Assembly (NCBI RefSeq): GCF_014695975.1
Contig: NZ_JACJPI010000041.1
Coordinates: 33,074 to 97,073 of the forward strand
DNA length: 64,000 bases
Reading direction: 5' to 3'
Source of the DNA: Leptolyngbya sp. FACHB-321
GTDB lineage: Bacteria; Cyanobacteriota; Cyanobacteriia; Leptolyngbyales; Leptolyngbyaceae
Shown here: piece by piece, positions 52,548-61,339 of the stretch
Numbering within the stretch: position 1 is the stretch's first letter
Layout of the letters: each line of letters opens with the position of its first letter
The notes under the pieces: generated by a model
Databases searched by the model: none
What the model was told of the DNA's origin: nothing
Seen by the model: only the letters and a program-made list of their open reading frames with translations
Made by a program: the position numbers and the translations under genes

Positions 52548-53369
52548 ATGAACATGCTCAACTTCAGGAACAGCATCCGCCTGCTTCTGATTATCACTCT
52601 CTTTTTAGGAACTCTTACCTTCACTTCTCTAGGAGCCATCATGAGTACTGCAAATGCACAAGTCAACAAGCCCACAATCGTGTTCGTTCATGGTGCATTC
52701 GCCGAGTCTTCTAGTTGGAACGGTGTATTGACGAAGCTAATCACGAAAGGTTATCCGACGGTTGCTGTGGCTAATCCTCTGCGCGGCGTTAAGAGCGACG
52801 CAGATTATATTGCCAGCGCCCTTAAAGACATCAACGGACCCATCGTACTGGTTGGGCATTCTTACGGAGGCGCAGTAATTACCAATGCCGTCAATGGTAA
52901 CAGGAACGTGAAAGCACTGGTCTACGTTGCTGGCTTCGCTCCTGAGTTGGGCGAAACTGCTATTGAACTCTCAGGACGTTATCCGGGCAGCACACTCGGA
53001 CCAACACTCGCGCCACCCGTTGAACTGCCCGATGGTGGTAAAGACCTCTACATTCAGCAGGACAAGTTCCACGCCCAGTTTGCTGCGGATGTGCCCGCTA
53101 ACGACGCGCAACTGATGGCTAGCACCCAGCGCCCGATTACGGAAGCCGCGCTGAACGAAGCCTCCGGTACGTCCGCATGGAAATCTACCCCTTCCTGGTT
53201 TATTTATGGCGATCGCGACTTGAACATTCCTCCAGCGGCACTGTCTTTCATGGCAAACCGCGCTAACTCAAAGGAGACCGTTGTTGTGAATGGCGCGTCC
53301 CATGTCGTGATGGTTTCCCATTCAGATGCCGTTGCCGATCTCATCGATCGTGCTGCAACCGCGCCATAG
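52548..53369 (+). CDS. Exported alpha/beta hydrolase
   Basis: 273 residues. Signal peptide: basic start, hydrophobic LLLIITLFLGTLTFTSLGAI, cleavage after ANA near residue 37. Hydrolase motifs are FVHGAFAESSSW (oxyanion region) and the nucleophile elbow VGHSYGGAV; the likely acid is in YGDRDLNIPP and the His in NGASHVVMVSH. It belongs to the small alpha/beta hydrolase group often found with stress-response genes. First of a run of four plus-strand genes. Confidence 0.9.
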   Translation: MNMLNFRNSIRLLLIITLFLGTLTFTSLGAIMSTANAQVNKPTIVFVHGAFAESSSWNGVLTKLITKGYPTVAVANPLRGVKSDADYIASALKDINGPIVLVGHSYGGAVITNAVNGNRNVKALVYVAGFAPELGETAIELSGRYPGSTLGPTLAPPVELPDGGKDLYIQQDKFHAQFAADVPANDAQLMASTQRPITEAALNEASGTSAWKSTPSWFIYGDRDLNIPPAALSFMANRANSKETVVVNGASHVVMVSHSDAVADLIDRAATAP

Positions 53370-53416
53370 ACGAGGCGTAAACATTAGAACGCTGAATCTC
53401 TTTAAGGAGCAATCCT

Positions 53417-54145
53417 ATGTCAACTTTTGTCTTGGTTCACGGCGCATGGCACGAGGGTTCTGCTTGGAACGAAGTGATCAAACAGCTAGAAGCGAAAGGA
53501 CATCACGCGTTTGCTCCCACGATCGCCGGACATGGTAAAAGCGTGAATAAGAATGTTAACCATGCTCAATGTACACAATCGATCGTCGATTACATTGTTG
53601 GCAAAGACTTAACCGATATTGTTCTCTTAGGTCATAGTTTTGCCGGAACAATCATTGCGAAAGTTGCTGAAGCGATTCCAGATCGCATTCGACGACTCAT
53701 CTTCTTAGATGCCTTTGTCCTCAACGATGAAGAGAGCCTCAGAGATAGCCTTCCGCCGCACTATCAAGCGTTATTTGACTCCCTAGCTAGAGAATCGGAC
53801 GATCATACGCTGATGATGCCGTTTGAGCTTTGGCGAGAAGTGCTTCTCAATGATGCTGACCTCGAACTAGCTCGATCCAGTTACGCACGATTATCACCTG
53901 AACCGTATCAACCGTGGATTGACAAGTTGGACTTGAAGCAGTTTTACTCGCTGCCCATTCCTAAAAGTTACCTCTACTGTACAGAAGATAATGTCCTCCC
54001 TCAAGGCGAACAGTGGGGTTGGCATCCGAGAATGTCTAACCGCTTGGGGCTATTTCGGCTTGTACAAATGCCCGGTAGTCACGAGGTCATGTTTTCTAAC
54101 CCGATCGGTTTAGCAGAAAAGATTATTGTGGCAGGACGTGACTAG
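53417..54145 (+). CDS. Alpha/beta hydrolase (EstC/HNL-like)
   Basis: 242 residues. FVLVHGAWHEGSAWNEV opens it, LLGHSFAGTI holds the nucleophile, EDNVLPQGEQW the acid region and MPGSHEVMFSNP the histidine, a layout shared with plant hydroxynitrile-lyase-like esterases and bacterial EstC-type proteins. AAGGAG lies 9 bases before the ATG. No signal peptide, unlike the gene upstream. Confidence 0.88.
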   Translation: MSTFVLVHGAWHEGSAWNEVIKQLEAKGHHAFAPTIAGHGKSVNKNVNHAQCTQSIVDYIVGKDLTDIVLLGHSFAGTIIAKVAEAIPDRIRRLIFLDAFVLNDEESLRDSLPPHYQALFDSLARESDDHTLMMPFELWREVLLNDADLELARSSYARLSPEPYQPWIDKLDLKQFYSLPIPKSYLYCTEDNVLPQGEQWGWHPRMSNRLGLFRLVQMPGSHEVMFSNPIGLAEKIIVAGRD

Positions 54146-54212
54146 CAACATCATTACTTATCACTCATCTGTCTCTCGATCCAACAAACCGAGGATAGCA
54201 ATAGGAGTCCTT

Positions 54213-55475
54213 ATGGAACGGTATTTAGGCGCATTTGAACATTTATGTTGGCTCTACAACCAGTGTTATCCGCTAGATTTTGCCACCGTTGCGAAACTTC
54301 AGGGGCAGTTTAGTTCCGAGCAACTTTCGACGGTGCTTAGGCAAGTTCAGCAACACCATCCTCTGCTCCGAGTCCGCATCGCCACTGACGCGATCGGACA
54401 GCCTAAATTTGTCGAAACCGACGACGAGATTCCGCTGCGGCTGGTCGCGAGAACGAACGATCGGCACTGGCAAGCAGAACTCGAAGTCGAACTGGCTCGC
54501 TCATTGAATTGGCAGGTTGCACCTTTACTGCGAGTTATACTGCTGCAATCGGAGGCTGAATCCGAACTAATGATTATTTGCCATCATGCGATCGCAGATG
54601 GGCTATCTGGCGTTTATCTGATGCGAGATATTCTCCAAGGGTTAGGAGGCAAAATATTTGAGCGATCGGAGCTTTCTGCGGCATTATCGCTCGAATCAGC
54701 GCTTCCTGGCATTGCACCGTCTCCAGAAGCGACCGCTAAGCCCACGGACTATCCACCAGCCCTGTCTCGTCGTTCCCGACCTCACATTCACACTGTTCTC
54801 CTCTCTCCCGAATTTACCCAGCAACTGATCCAACGCAGTCGATCTGAACACACAACCGTACACGGTGCAATCAGCGCAGCATTCTTGCTTGCGCTCACTC
54901 AGCAAGACGTTAAACCCAGCGATGTGTTGCGATGTTTACACCCAGTCAACATGCGATCGCAGCTATCTTTGCCGATGCCAGAGGGAGTTGGGCTTTATAT
55001 TTGCAATTGTACGACGACTCATTCCCTTCGGGCGGATTCCGCGTTTTGGGACGTGGCACGATCGGTCAAATCTCAACTCTCACAAATTGACATTGCCCAG
55101 CAGATAGTCGAGGAGCGCCAACTTCGACAACCCACAATGGCAAATCTCACCGATGCCACCGCCCTTGTTGAAGCAGCGAAATCGCAATATTTCTGTCAAC
55201 TGAACGTCACAAATCTCGGTCGCATCGATATGGCTCAACAATACGGCAATCTTCGGATTAAAGCACTCCATGCACCTGTTGTTGCTTCAGGTGTGGCAGG
55301 GCGGAACGTTGAAGTTGCGACCTTGAGCGATCGCCTCGCCCTCACGATTTCATCTACACCCCTGATGGATGTGGATCGGGCTGAGAGCGATCGATCTGCA
55401 ACTGCTTTTCTATTGTCAGGAGTGAAGCATTTAGAGTGTGCAGTAGTACAGGAAGTTGCCTCTGAAGCTGCTTGA
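54213..55475 (+). CDS. Condensation/PapA-type acyltransferase-like protein
   Basis: 420 residues from ATG 54213, 6 bases after AGGAG. The active-site motif ICHHAIADGLSG is the HHxxxDG of condensation domains, wax-ester synthases and PapA acyltransferases. The second half carries a DFGWG-region counterpart that is not obvious. It is a free-standing transferase with no peptide synthetase next to it, so it more likely joins an acyl group to an alcohol or amine. Confidence 0.82.
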   Translation: MERYLGAFEHLCWLYNQCYPLDFATVAKLQGQFSSEQLSTVLRQVQQHHPLLRVRIATDAIGQPKFVETDDEIPLRLVARTNDRHWQAELEVELARSLNWQVAPLLRVILLQSEAESELMIICHHAIADGLSGVYLMRDILQGLGGKIFERSELSAALSLESALPGIAPSPEATAKPTDYPPALSRRSRPHIHTVLLSPEFTQQLIQRSRSEHTTVHGAISAAFLLALTQQDVKPSDVLRCLHPVNMRSQLSLPMPEGVGLYICNCTTTHSLRADSAFWDVARSVKSQLSQIDIAQQIVEERQLRQPTMANLTDATALVEAAKSQYFCQLNVTNLGRIDMAQQYGNLRIKALHAPVVASGVAGRNVEVATLSDRLALTISSTPLMDVDRAESDRSATAFLLSGVKHLECAVVQEVASEAA

Positions 55476-55535
55476 CGCATATCACACGGTAAGACTCTGA
55501 GATATCTAGAACATTCACAATTACAGGAGATTCAA

Positions 55536-55994
55536 ATGACAATTTCAACTCAAACAGCTTCAACCCTAGACTCAAATCCTCTGAGTTCGATGCAAATCGA
55601 TCATGTTTGCTTGAATGTACCGAACTATGAGGAAACGCTTCAGTGGTATCAAGAAAAGCTAGATGCGACGCTCGAACATGAATGGACAGTAGGCGTTTTC
55701 CCAGATCTGAAATTGGCTTATCTCAGGGTATATGGCTTTCGCATCGAAATTATTGGCTCTACTCAGTCACAATCAGGAATGCCGATCGCGACTAATCTTG
55801 GTGAGGGATTAAGGACAACAGGCATCGGACATTTTTGTTTTCGAGTTCGAGATGTCGATGCAGTTCTTGCTGAATTAAATCGACGTGGTGTGAAAACATT
55901 TCTCGAACTCGGAAGCTATCCTGATCCGGGTATTCGGCTCTGTATGGTTCAAGACAATAACGGCAATCTGATCGAGTTTGTCACCCCATTATGA
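55536..55994 (+). CDS. VOC (glyoxalase/bleomycin-resistance fold) protein
   Basis: 152 residues. Paired babbab modules: MQIDHVCLNVPNYEETLQWY and GIGHFCFRVRDVDAVLAELN, ending DNNGNLIEFVTPL. The His in the first strand, His in GIGHFC and Glu in LIEFV could hold a metal. AGGAGA lies 6 bases before the ATG. The family includes glyoxalases, dioxygenases and drug-binding proteins. Confidence 0.88.
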   Translation: MTISTQTASTLDSNPLSSMQIDHVCLNVPNYEETLQWYQEKLDATLEHEWTVGVFPDLKLAYLRVYGFRIEIIGSTQSQSGMPIATNLGEGLRTTGIGHFCFRVRDVDAVLAELNRRGVKTFLELGSYPDPGIRLCMVQDNNGNLIEFVTPL

Positions 55995-56182
55995 ATTCAT
56001 TAATGAAATAGATCCCAACAGTTGCCGCTGCATCACAAACTGATTAGGGCGGACAGGTGAGAATTTTTTCATCTACGTTCGAGAAATCATCGTCGTTCAT
56101 CATTAATACAGGTGAAACATTGATGTTAGAGGATGGGTATGTAGCGTAGTAGTTGATCGGTAGTGCGAAACGTTGCGACCAA

Positions 56183-56365
56183 GTAGCGATCGACCCCAAT
56201 ATGAATCCCGCAGATAGAGACGTTGCCGTAGGGATGACCAAGATGACTGCCCTTAGTCGCTATGGACAGCGAGGTGGCTGGCATGGTCTCTCTCACCAGT
56301 CCTGAAGCCGCCTTCGTCACGGATACGAGTCTCAAAATGTGGATGGCGGCATGGCACAAATTTAA
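56183..56365 (+). pseudogene. SDR gene remnant (C-terminal third, frameshifted)
   Basis: Frame 1 reads VAIDPNMNPADRDVAVGMTK, then MTALSRYGQ. Another frame gives EVAGMVSLTSPEAAFVTDTS, and a third NVDGGMAQI then TAA (56363-56365). Together these are the C-terminal end of a short-chain dehydrogenase (IDT.M..., RYGQPEEVAGMV, SPEAAFVTG, NVDGGM) broken by at least two frameshifts. The sequence upstream to 56040 may hold more decayed SDR but is not readable. Confidence 0.7.
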
Positions 56366-56424
56366 ATGGGTACTGTGTCCACAGCCAGCTAACCATTCAA
56401 ATTCAACATTCATAGGAGATTGCA

Positions 56425-57258
56425 ATGCCTTACGTTACTGTTGGTCAAGAAAATTCTGCAATCATTGATCTCTACTACGAAGATCTGGGGACAGGTCAAC
56501 CAATTGTTCTCATTCATGGATTTCCCCTCAACGGTCATTCCTGGGAAAAGCAAGTCTTAGTGCTGCTCAATGCGGGATATCGAGTTATTACCTACGATCG
56601 CCGAGGATTTGGTGCTTCCAGCCAACCCTCAGTTGGCTATGACTACGATACCTTTGCAGTAGATTTGAACGCGCTGATGACCAAACTTGACTTGCAGGAT
56701 GCTGTGTTAGTTGGCTTCTCAATGGGAACAGGCGAAGTTACCCGCTATCTCGGCAAATATGGCTCAGAGCGGGTGCAGAAAGCCGTGCTGATGGCTCCTG
56801 TCCCACCATTTTTGTTAAAGACGAACGACAATCCAGAGGGCGTTGACCAAAGTGTTTTCGATGGCATTATGAAAGCGATCGTTGAAGACCGTCCAGCTTA
56901 CTTTTCTGCATTTTTTAGAGAATTCTTCAATGTGGATGTGTTGTTGGGAGATCGCATCAGCAATGAAGCAATTCAGGCAAGTTGGAATGTTGCCGTAGGT
57001 GCATCTGCCAAGGGAACGTTGGATTGTGTACCTTCCTGGCTGACTGATTTTCGTGATGATCTGCCCCACATTGACGTGCCAACCCTGATCATTCATGGCG
57101 ATGCCGATCGCATTTTGCCGCTTGAGTCCACCGCAGCAAGACTCCCGAAGCTGATCAAAAACAGTCAACTGGTTGTCATCCCTGGCGGACCGCACGCCAT
57201 TAACTGGACACATGCCGATCAGGTCAATCCCTTGTTGTTGGACTTTCTTCAGGGGTAA
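56425..57258 (+). CDS. Alpha/beta hydrolase, cofactor-free haloperoxidase-like
   Basis: 277 residues. LIHGFPLNGHSWEKQV, YDRRGFGASSQP, nucleophile VGFSMGTGEVTRY, acid in HGDADRILPLE, His in PGGPHAINWTH. The GFSMG(T/G)GE motif is that of non-haem chloroperoxidase-type hydrolases, which mainly act as esterases. AGGAGA lies 6 bases before the ATG. The start abuts the SDR relic. Confidence 0.92.
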   Translation: MPYVTVGQENSAIIDLYYEDLGTGQPIVLIHGFPLNGHSWEKQVLVLLNAGYRVITYDRRGFGASSQPSVGYDYDTFAVDLNALMTKLDLQDAVLVGFSMGTGEVTRYLGKYGSERVQKAVLMAPVPPFLLKTNDNPEGVDQSVFDGIMKAIVEDRPAYFSAFFREFFNVDVLLGDRISNEAIQASWNVAVGASAKGTLDCVPSWLTDFRDDLPHIDVPTLIIHGDADRILPLESTAARLPKLIKNSQLVVIPGGPHAINWTHADQVNPLLLDFLQG

Positions 57259-57296
57259 TTATCGATCGAGTCCTTTATCGCTAAAAGGGTTCTAAT

Positions 57297-58262
57297 ATGT
57301 TTTCTAGACTGATGATAGCGGTTGCAACCACAGTGCTAACGATTGTGACCTCTTGTCTTTTTCCAGCAGTATCACTAAGCAAAAGTGCGATTGCTCAAGT
57401 GCCAGGTGTCTATCCATTCAAGTTAGGTGATTTCACAATTACAGTCCTGAGCGACGGCACACTCCCCCAAGATTTACATACGCTGCTGTCGAATACGAAC
57501 CCAACAGAAACCGATCGCCTGCTTCAGAAAAACTTTCTGACTAATCCTGTCGAGACATCGATTAATGCTTTCCTGATCGACACGGGAGAGCAACAAGTAC
57601 TCGTGGACACGGGAGCCGGAACCTTTTTTGGTTCAAAATTGGGTGGCAAGCTTCAAACATCGTTAAAGGCAGCAGGCTACACGCCTAACGAGATTGATGC
57701 AATTCTTCTGACTCATATTCATACCGATCATAGTGGGGGGCTAGTCGAACAGGGGAAACGAGTGTTTCCTGCCGCCACGCTCTATGTCGGCAAGCCAGAT
57801 GTCGATTTCTGGTTTGATCGAGCGAATGCCAAACGATTCAACGTTGCTGAAAAGTACTTTGACGAAGCCGCGAAAACTGTCAAACCTTATTTAGATGCAG
57901 ACAAGGTGAAATCGTTTTCTGGCAAGACAGCCCTGCTACCGGGAATCACCGCGCATCCCACACCCGGACACACTCCTGGTCATAGCTGCTATGTGGTGGC
58001 AAGCAAGGGCGAGAGCATCGAGTTTTGGGGCGATATTGTTCACTTTGCTTCGGTGCAATTTCCCAAGCCAGAAATTACAGTTGCTTATGATGTCGATGCC
58101 AATGCTGCTGCGGCACAACGCAAAAAACAGTTTGCGAGAGCGGAAGCATCCCGAATTTTGATAGCAGGCGCACATTTGCCCTTTCCCGGCGTTGGGCACC
58201 TTCGGGCAGCAGATCAAGGTTATGCCTGGGTGCCAGTGGATTACCGCTGGCGTGAACCCTAA
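57297..58262 (+). CDS. Exported MBL-fold metallo-hydrolase
   Basis: 321 residues. A signal peptide with hydrophobic ATTVLTIVTSCLFPA and cleavage near AIAQ (~34). Metal motif THIHTDHSGG (HxHxDH), a downstream HTPGHSCY and AGAHLPFPG provide the other ligands. It resembles quorum-lactonase/arylsulfatase-type MBL hydrolases in layout, but the substrate is unknown. It is 38 bp after the haloperoxidase-like gene and probably in the same transcript. Confidence 0.9.
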   Translation: MFSRLMIAVATTVLTIVTSCLFPAVSLSKSAIAQVPGVYPFKLGDFTITVLSDGTLPQDLHTLLSNTNPTETDRLLQKNFLTNPVETSINAFLIDTGEQQVLVDTGAGTFFGSKLGGKLQTSLKAAGYTPNEIDAILLTHIHTDHSGGLVEQGKRVFPAATLYVGKPDVDFWFDRANAKRFNVAEKYFDEAAKTVKPYLDADKVKSFSGKTALLPGITAHPTPGHTPGHSCYVVASKGESIEFWGDIVHFASVQFPKPEITVAYDVDANAAAAQRKKQFARAEASRILIAGAHLPFPGVGHLRAADQGYAWVPVDYRWREP

Positions 58263-58471
58263 AGGATTCATAGCAATGTGAAATGGGCGCTGAATGTTTA
58301 TACGCCCCTTCAGTGGTCAGTAGTGAAGCAGATATCAAAGCGTTAGTAGAGAAATTGTTCCGTGAGTTTTGCACAAGCGGCAACAGGCTATTGCGAAGTT
58401 AGGAAGTTACCTCCGCTCAGTGGTATCGAAATTCCGTCACATTCATTCTAAATCAAGGAGAGTTGGCACAG

Positions 58472-59440
58472 ATGGAATCTATGAGAGCAGCCGTATTAAC
58501 TGCGTTTGGTGATGCTGAGAAGTTTGAGATTCAAACGGTTCCCATACCAACACTGAAGGCGCATCAGGTGTTAGTCAGAGTTTGTGCAACCTCGATTAAT
58601 CCGGTCGATTACCAAACTCGTCGTGGTGATTACAAGGAACTGGTTCGATTACCCGCCATCCTTGGAGTTGATGTTTCAGGGGTGATTGAGGCAGTTGGAG
58701 AAGCTGTGACTGATTTCAAGGTGGGAGACAACGTGTATTACTCGCCGCAAATTTTTGGAGAATGCGGTAGCTACGCTCAGTATCATGTGGCTGATGCCGC
58801 GATTGTTGCCTTGAAGCCTGCCAATCTATCGCACATTGAAGCCGCTTCTTTGCCGCTTGCAGGCGGCACGGCTTGGGATTGTCTAGTGACTAGGGGCAAG
58901 CTACAAGTTGGGGAAACAGTGCTCATTCATGCGGGTGCGGGTGGAGTGGGTTCGATCGCCGTTCAACTCGCCAAAGCAATCGGGGCATACGTTTTTGCGA
59001 CGTGTAGTGCTAGAAACCGGGATTTTGTGACAAAACTAGGCGCCGATCGGGTGATTGATTACAAGAATGAAGATTACGTAGAAGTCATTCGTCAAGCAAC
59101 AAATGGATTGGGTGTGGATTTAGTTTTAGATACGATCGGCGGCGAAACCATTCAGCGTAGTCTAGAAATCATTCGTCCCTTTGGTAGGCTTACAAGCATC
59201 GTAGACATTGCAATACCGCAATCGCTTCTTGAAGCATGGGGTAAGAATCTGACGATTCATTTTGTTTTGTCCCCCCAGTACCGAGCAAAATTAGAGGCTT
59301 TGACAAAACTCATCGAGCGTCATCAGCTTCGCCCAGTGATTGATTCAGTCTTGTCTTGGGATCAGGTTGTTCAGGCACATCAGCGTCTAGAGCAGGGAGG
59401 AACACGGGGCAAGATCGTGCTGAAATTCACAGAAGATTAG
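58472..59440 (+). CDS. Quinone oxidoreductase-like (zinc-free MDR) enzyme
   Basis: 322 residues from ATG 58472 with AAGGAGAG 9 bases upstream (an in-frame TTG at 58463 is less likely). GroES-like N-terminal half, then the NADPH loop HAGAGGVGSIAVQLAKAIGA and GGETIQRSLEIIRPFGRLTS. No cysteine pattern for structural zinc. It reduces quinones or enones with NADPH. Confidence 0.9.
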   Translation: MESMRAAVLTAFGDAEKFEIQTVPIPTLKAHQVLVRVCATSINPVDYQTRRGDYKELVRLPAILGVDVSGVIEAVGEAVTDFKVGDNVYYSPQIFGECGSYAQYHVADAAIVALKPANLSHIEAASLPLAGGTAWDCLVTRGKLQVGETVLIHAGAGGVGSIAVQLAKAIGAYVFATCSARNRDFVTKLGADRVIDYKNEDYVEVIRQATNGLGVDLVLDTIGGETIQRSLEIIRPFGRLTSIVDIAIPQSLLEAWGKNLTIHFVLSPQYRAKLEALTKLIERHQLRPVIDSVLSWDQVVQAHQRLEQGGTRGKIVLKFTED

Positions 59441-60066
59441 ACCAGCTTCACGGCGTTGGTAATTGCTAAATCGATTTAGGGGTAGAGATAGTGAAGCTTT
59501 AACGAAGTGCCACGCAACTTCTGACAGCTCTGCTTTGTAAGGATTTCAGAAAAATTTCTGCAAATTAACGTCAGTTCGGGATAAGGAATCGTCAGAAGTC
59601 CTGATTTTCTGTGACTTGTTACCACGCTCTAGATTAATTTCTTGTCAATAAGCTCCACAGTTGCAAATACTTGCAGTAACAGGTCTTATTGAGAAAAGCT
59701 GATCGACTGGTTGTTTGGCTCAAGCTAGTCACAGTAGGGATTCTAGCCTTCGGCTTATCCCGAACTCAGGTTTGTTAAGAGATTACCTATTGATGCTTTG
59801 AGATTAAGCAACCGTAACCTTAGCGGCAAGAGAAGTGAAGCCTGAGTTCGTCGCCAATACAAATTGTTTTTCCTGCTTCAGTTAAAGGCAACCGCGTGTT
59901 AACTGCTAATCGGTAGAAGTGGTTAAATTGCGATCGCTCTGCCCATTCAGGTAATGTTGTCTGCCGTTGGGTTATGAACGTCTTTTGGAAGTTTGGATAA
60001 GCTTCTCCAGTGTGAGCATTACGAGCAACACTGTCCTAATCGAGGTCTTGCGGTCTAATGGTGAAT
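59441..60066. other. Intergenic with relic sequences
   Basis: GTTCGGGATAAG (59574-59585) and CTTATCCCGAAC (59754-59765) form a 12-bp inverted repeat, and GAACTCAGG (59762-59770) mirrors CCTGAGTTC (59840-59848). These look like leftover insertion-sequence ends. On the minus strand 59820-60034 is open and coding-like (ARNAHTGEAYPNFQKTFITQ and onward) but has no start and no recognisable family, so it is probably a gene fragment. Confidence 0.4.
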
Positions 60067-60456
60067 TTAAGCTGCCTCATTAGGATTTGTCTTCTCAGTA
60101 CTTGCTTGCTCTCTTGCGGCTTCCACCTCATGAAAATGCTCCGCAGCCCAGCTACACAAGGCTTTTAGTGGTTCAACCAGGGTTTCGCCAAGCAACGTTA
60201 GGGAATACTCTACCATCGGCGGAACAACAGGATGGACTTTGCGGTGAATTAGCCCACTACCTTCTAGCTGTCGTAGAGTCTGCGTCAGCATTTTTTGTGA
60301 TATGCCATCAATTTTTCGATGGAGTTCACCATAACGTTTGGTGTCTTGTGCTAGCGCCATGATGATTAACGCTGTCCATTTATCAGCGACCAGGTCAAGG
60401 GCTTTGCGAACACCGGAGGTTTGATCGAAGGCGCAGCTTTGTTGTTGAATCATCAT
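60067..60456 (-). CDS. HxlR family transcriptional regulator
   Basis: 129 residues from ATG 60456, 8 bases after AAAGG (a GTG at 60465 is possible). KALDLVADKWTALIIMALAQ, GELHRKIDGISQKMLTQTLR and VHPVVPPMVEYSLTLLG match HxlR. Cys near the N-terminus (SCAFDQ) is the usual redox-sensing position. Divergent from the SDR at 60568, which it should regulate. Confidence 0.92.
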   Translation of the reverse strand: MMIQQQSCAFDQTSGVRKALDLVADKWTALIIMALAQDTKRYGELHRKIDGISQKMLTQTLRQLEGSGLIHRKVHPVVPPMVEYSLTLLGETLVEPLKALCSWAAEHFHEVEAAREQASTEKTNPNEAA

Positions 60457-60471
60457 GACACGCACCTTTAG

Positions 60472-60498
60472 GTATGTACTGCACTTTGTTGTACGTAC
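60472..60498. promoter_or_regulatory. Candidate HxlR operator
   Basis: GTATGTAC (60472-60479) and GTACGTAC (60491-60498), about two helical turns apart, flank an AGTGCA/TGCACT core between the divergent HxlR and SDR starts. On the minus strand it contains AAAGTGCAGTAC, similar to AAAAGTGCGTAC in front of the HxlR gene at 3.7-4.1 kb. Confidence 0.55.
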
Positions 60499-60567
60499 TT
60501 GTTAATCAGATTGTATCTTTCCCATAATTGAAAGTGCAAACAGTCTTTGCTATTTGGAGTTTTTGCA

Positions 60568-61326
60568 ATGCTCGATTTGACTGGGAAAGTTGCTCTCGTT
60601 ACGGGTGGAACCTCTGGAATTGGTCGGGCTACTGCGATCGCTTTTGCTCAACAGGGTGCAAAGGTTGTAGTCGCAGGGCGACGGGTTGAGGAAGGAGAGA
60701 AAACAGTAGAACTCCTTGAAGCATCAGGTGGAGAAGGCTTTTTTATCCAGACTGATGTTACGAGTGAAGTAGACGTTAAGGCAATGATTGAGAAGACAAC
60801 CTTGCAGTTTGGACAGATTAATTATGCCTTTAATAATGCTGGGATCTTTGGTGAAACGCCTTCACTGATTGACCAAACACAGGAAGAGTATGAGCACGTG
60901 ATGAATGCAAATGTGAAAAGTGTTTGGCTCTCGATGAAATATGAAATCGCCCAAATGCTGAAGCAGGGAAGTGGGGCGATCGTCAATAATTCATCGGTGC
61001 TTGGAGTCATTGGAAATTCCTATGTACCGCTCTACATTGCTAGTAAGCATGCAGTGCTTGGACTAACGAGAGGTGCAGCACTTCAGTATGCAAAAACCGG
61101 AATTCGTATCAATGCCGTTGCTCCCGGTGCTATTGACACCGATATGTTTGAACAGGCAACCGGTGGGCAAGTAGATGCCAAAACTCAGATGGCAGGTCTG
61201 CATCCGATAGGACGAGTGGGTAAAGCCGCTGAAATCGCTCAGGCGGTAATCTGGCTTTGCTCGGAGGGTGCTTCGTTTGTCACTGGGCAGGCTTTGATGG
61301 TAGACGGTGGCTTTACAGCGCAATAA
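60568..61326 (+). CDS. SDR family oxidoreductase
   Basis: 252 residues from ATG 60568 with GGAG 8 bases upstream. GGTSGIG cofactor loop, NNAG, Ser in VNNSSVLG, YIASK active site, C-terminal FVTGQALMVDGG. A complete classical SDR of the 3-oxoacyl reductase type. It is followed 13 bp later by a quinone reductase gene, and is divergent from HxlR. Confidence 0.92.
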   Translation: MLDLTGKVALVTGGTSGIGRATAIAFAQQGAKVVVAGRRVEEGEKTVELLEASGGEGFFIQTDVTSEVDVKAMIEKTTLQFGQINYAFNNAGIFGETPSLIDQTQEEYEHVMNANVKSVWLSMKYEIAQMLKQGSGAIVNNSSVLGVIGNSYVPLYIASKHAVLGLTRGAALQYAKTGIRINAVAPGAIDTDMFEQATGGQVDAKTQMAGLHPIGRVGKAAEIAQAVIWLCSEGASFVTGQALMVDGGFTAQ

Positions 61327-61339
61327 CGGAGACAACAAG

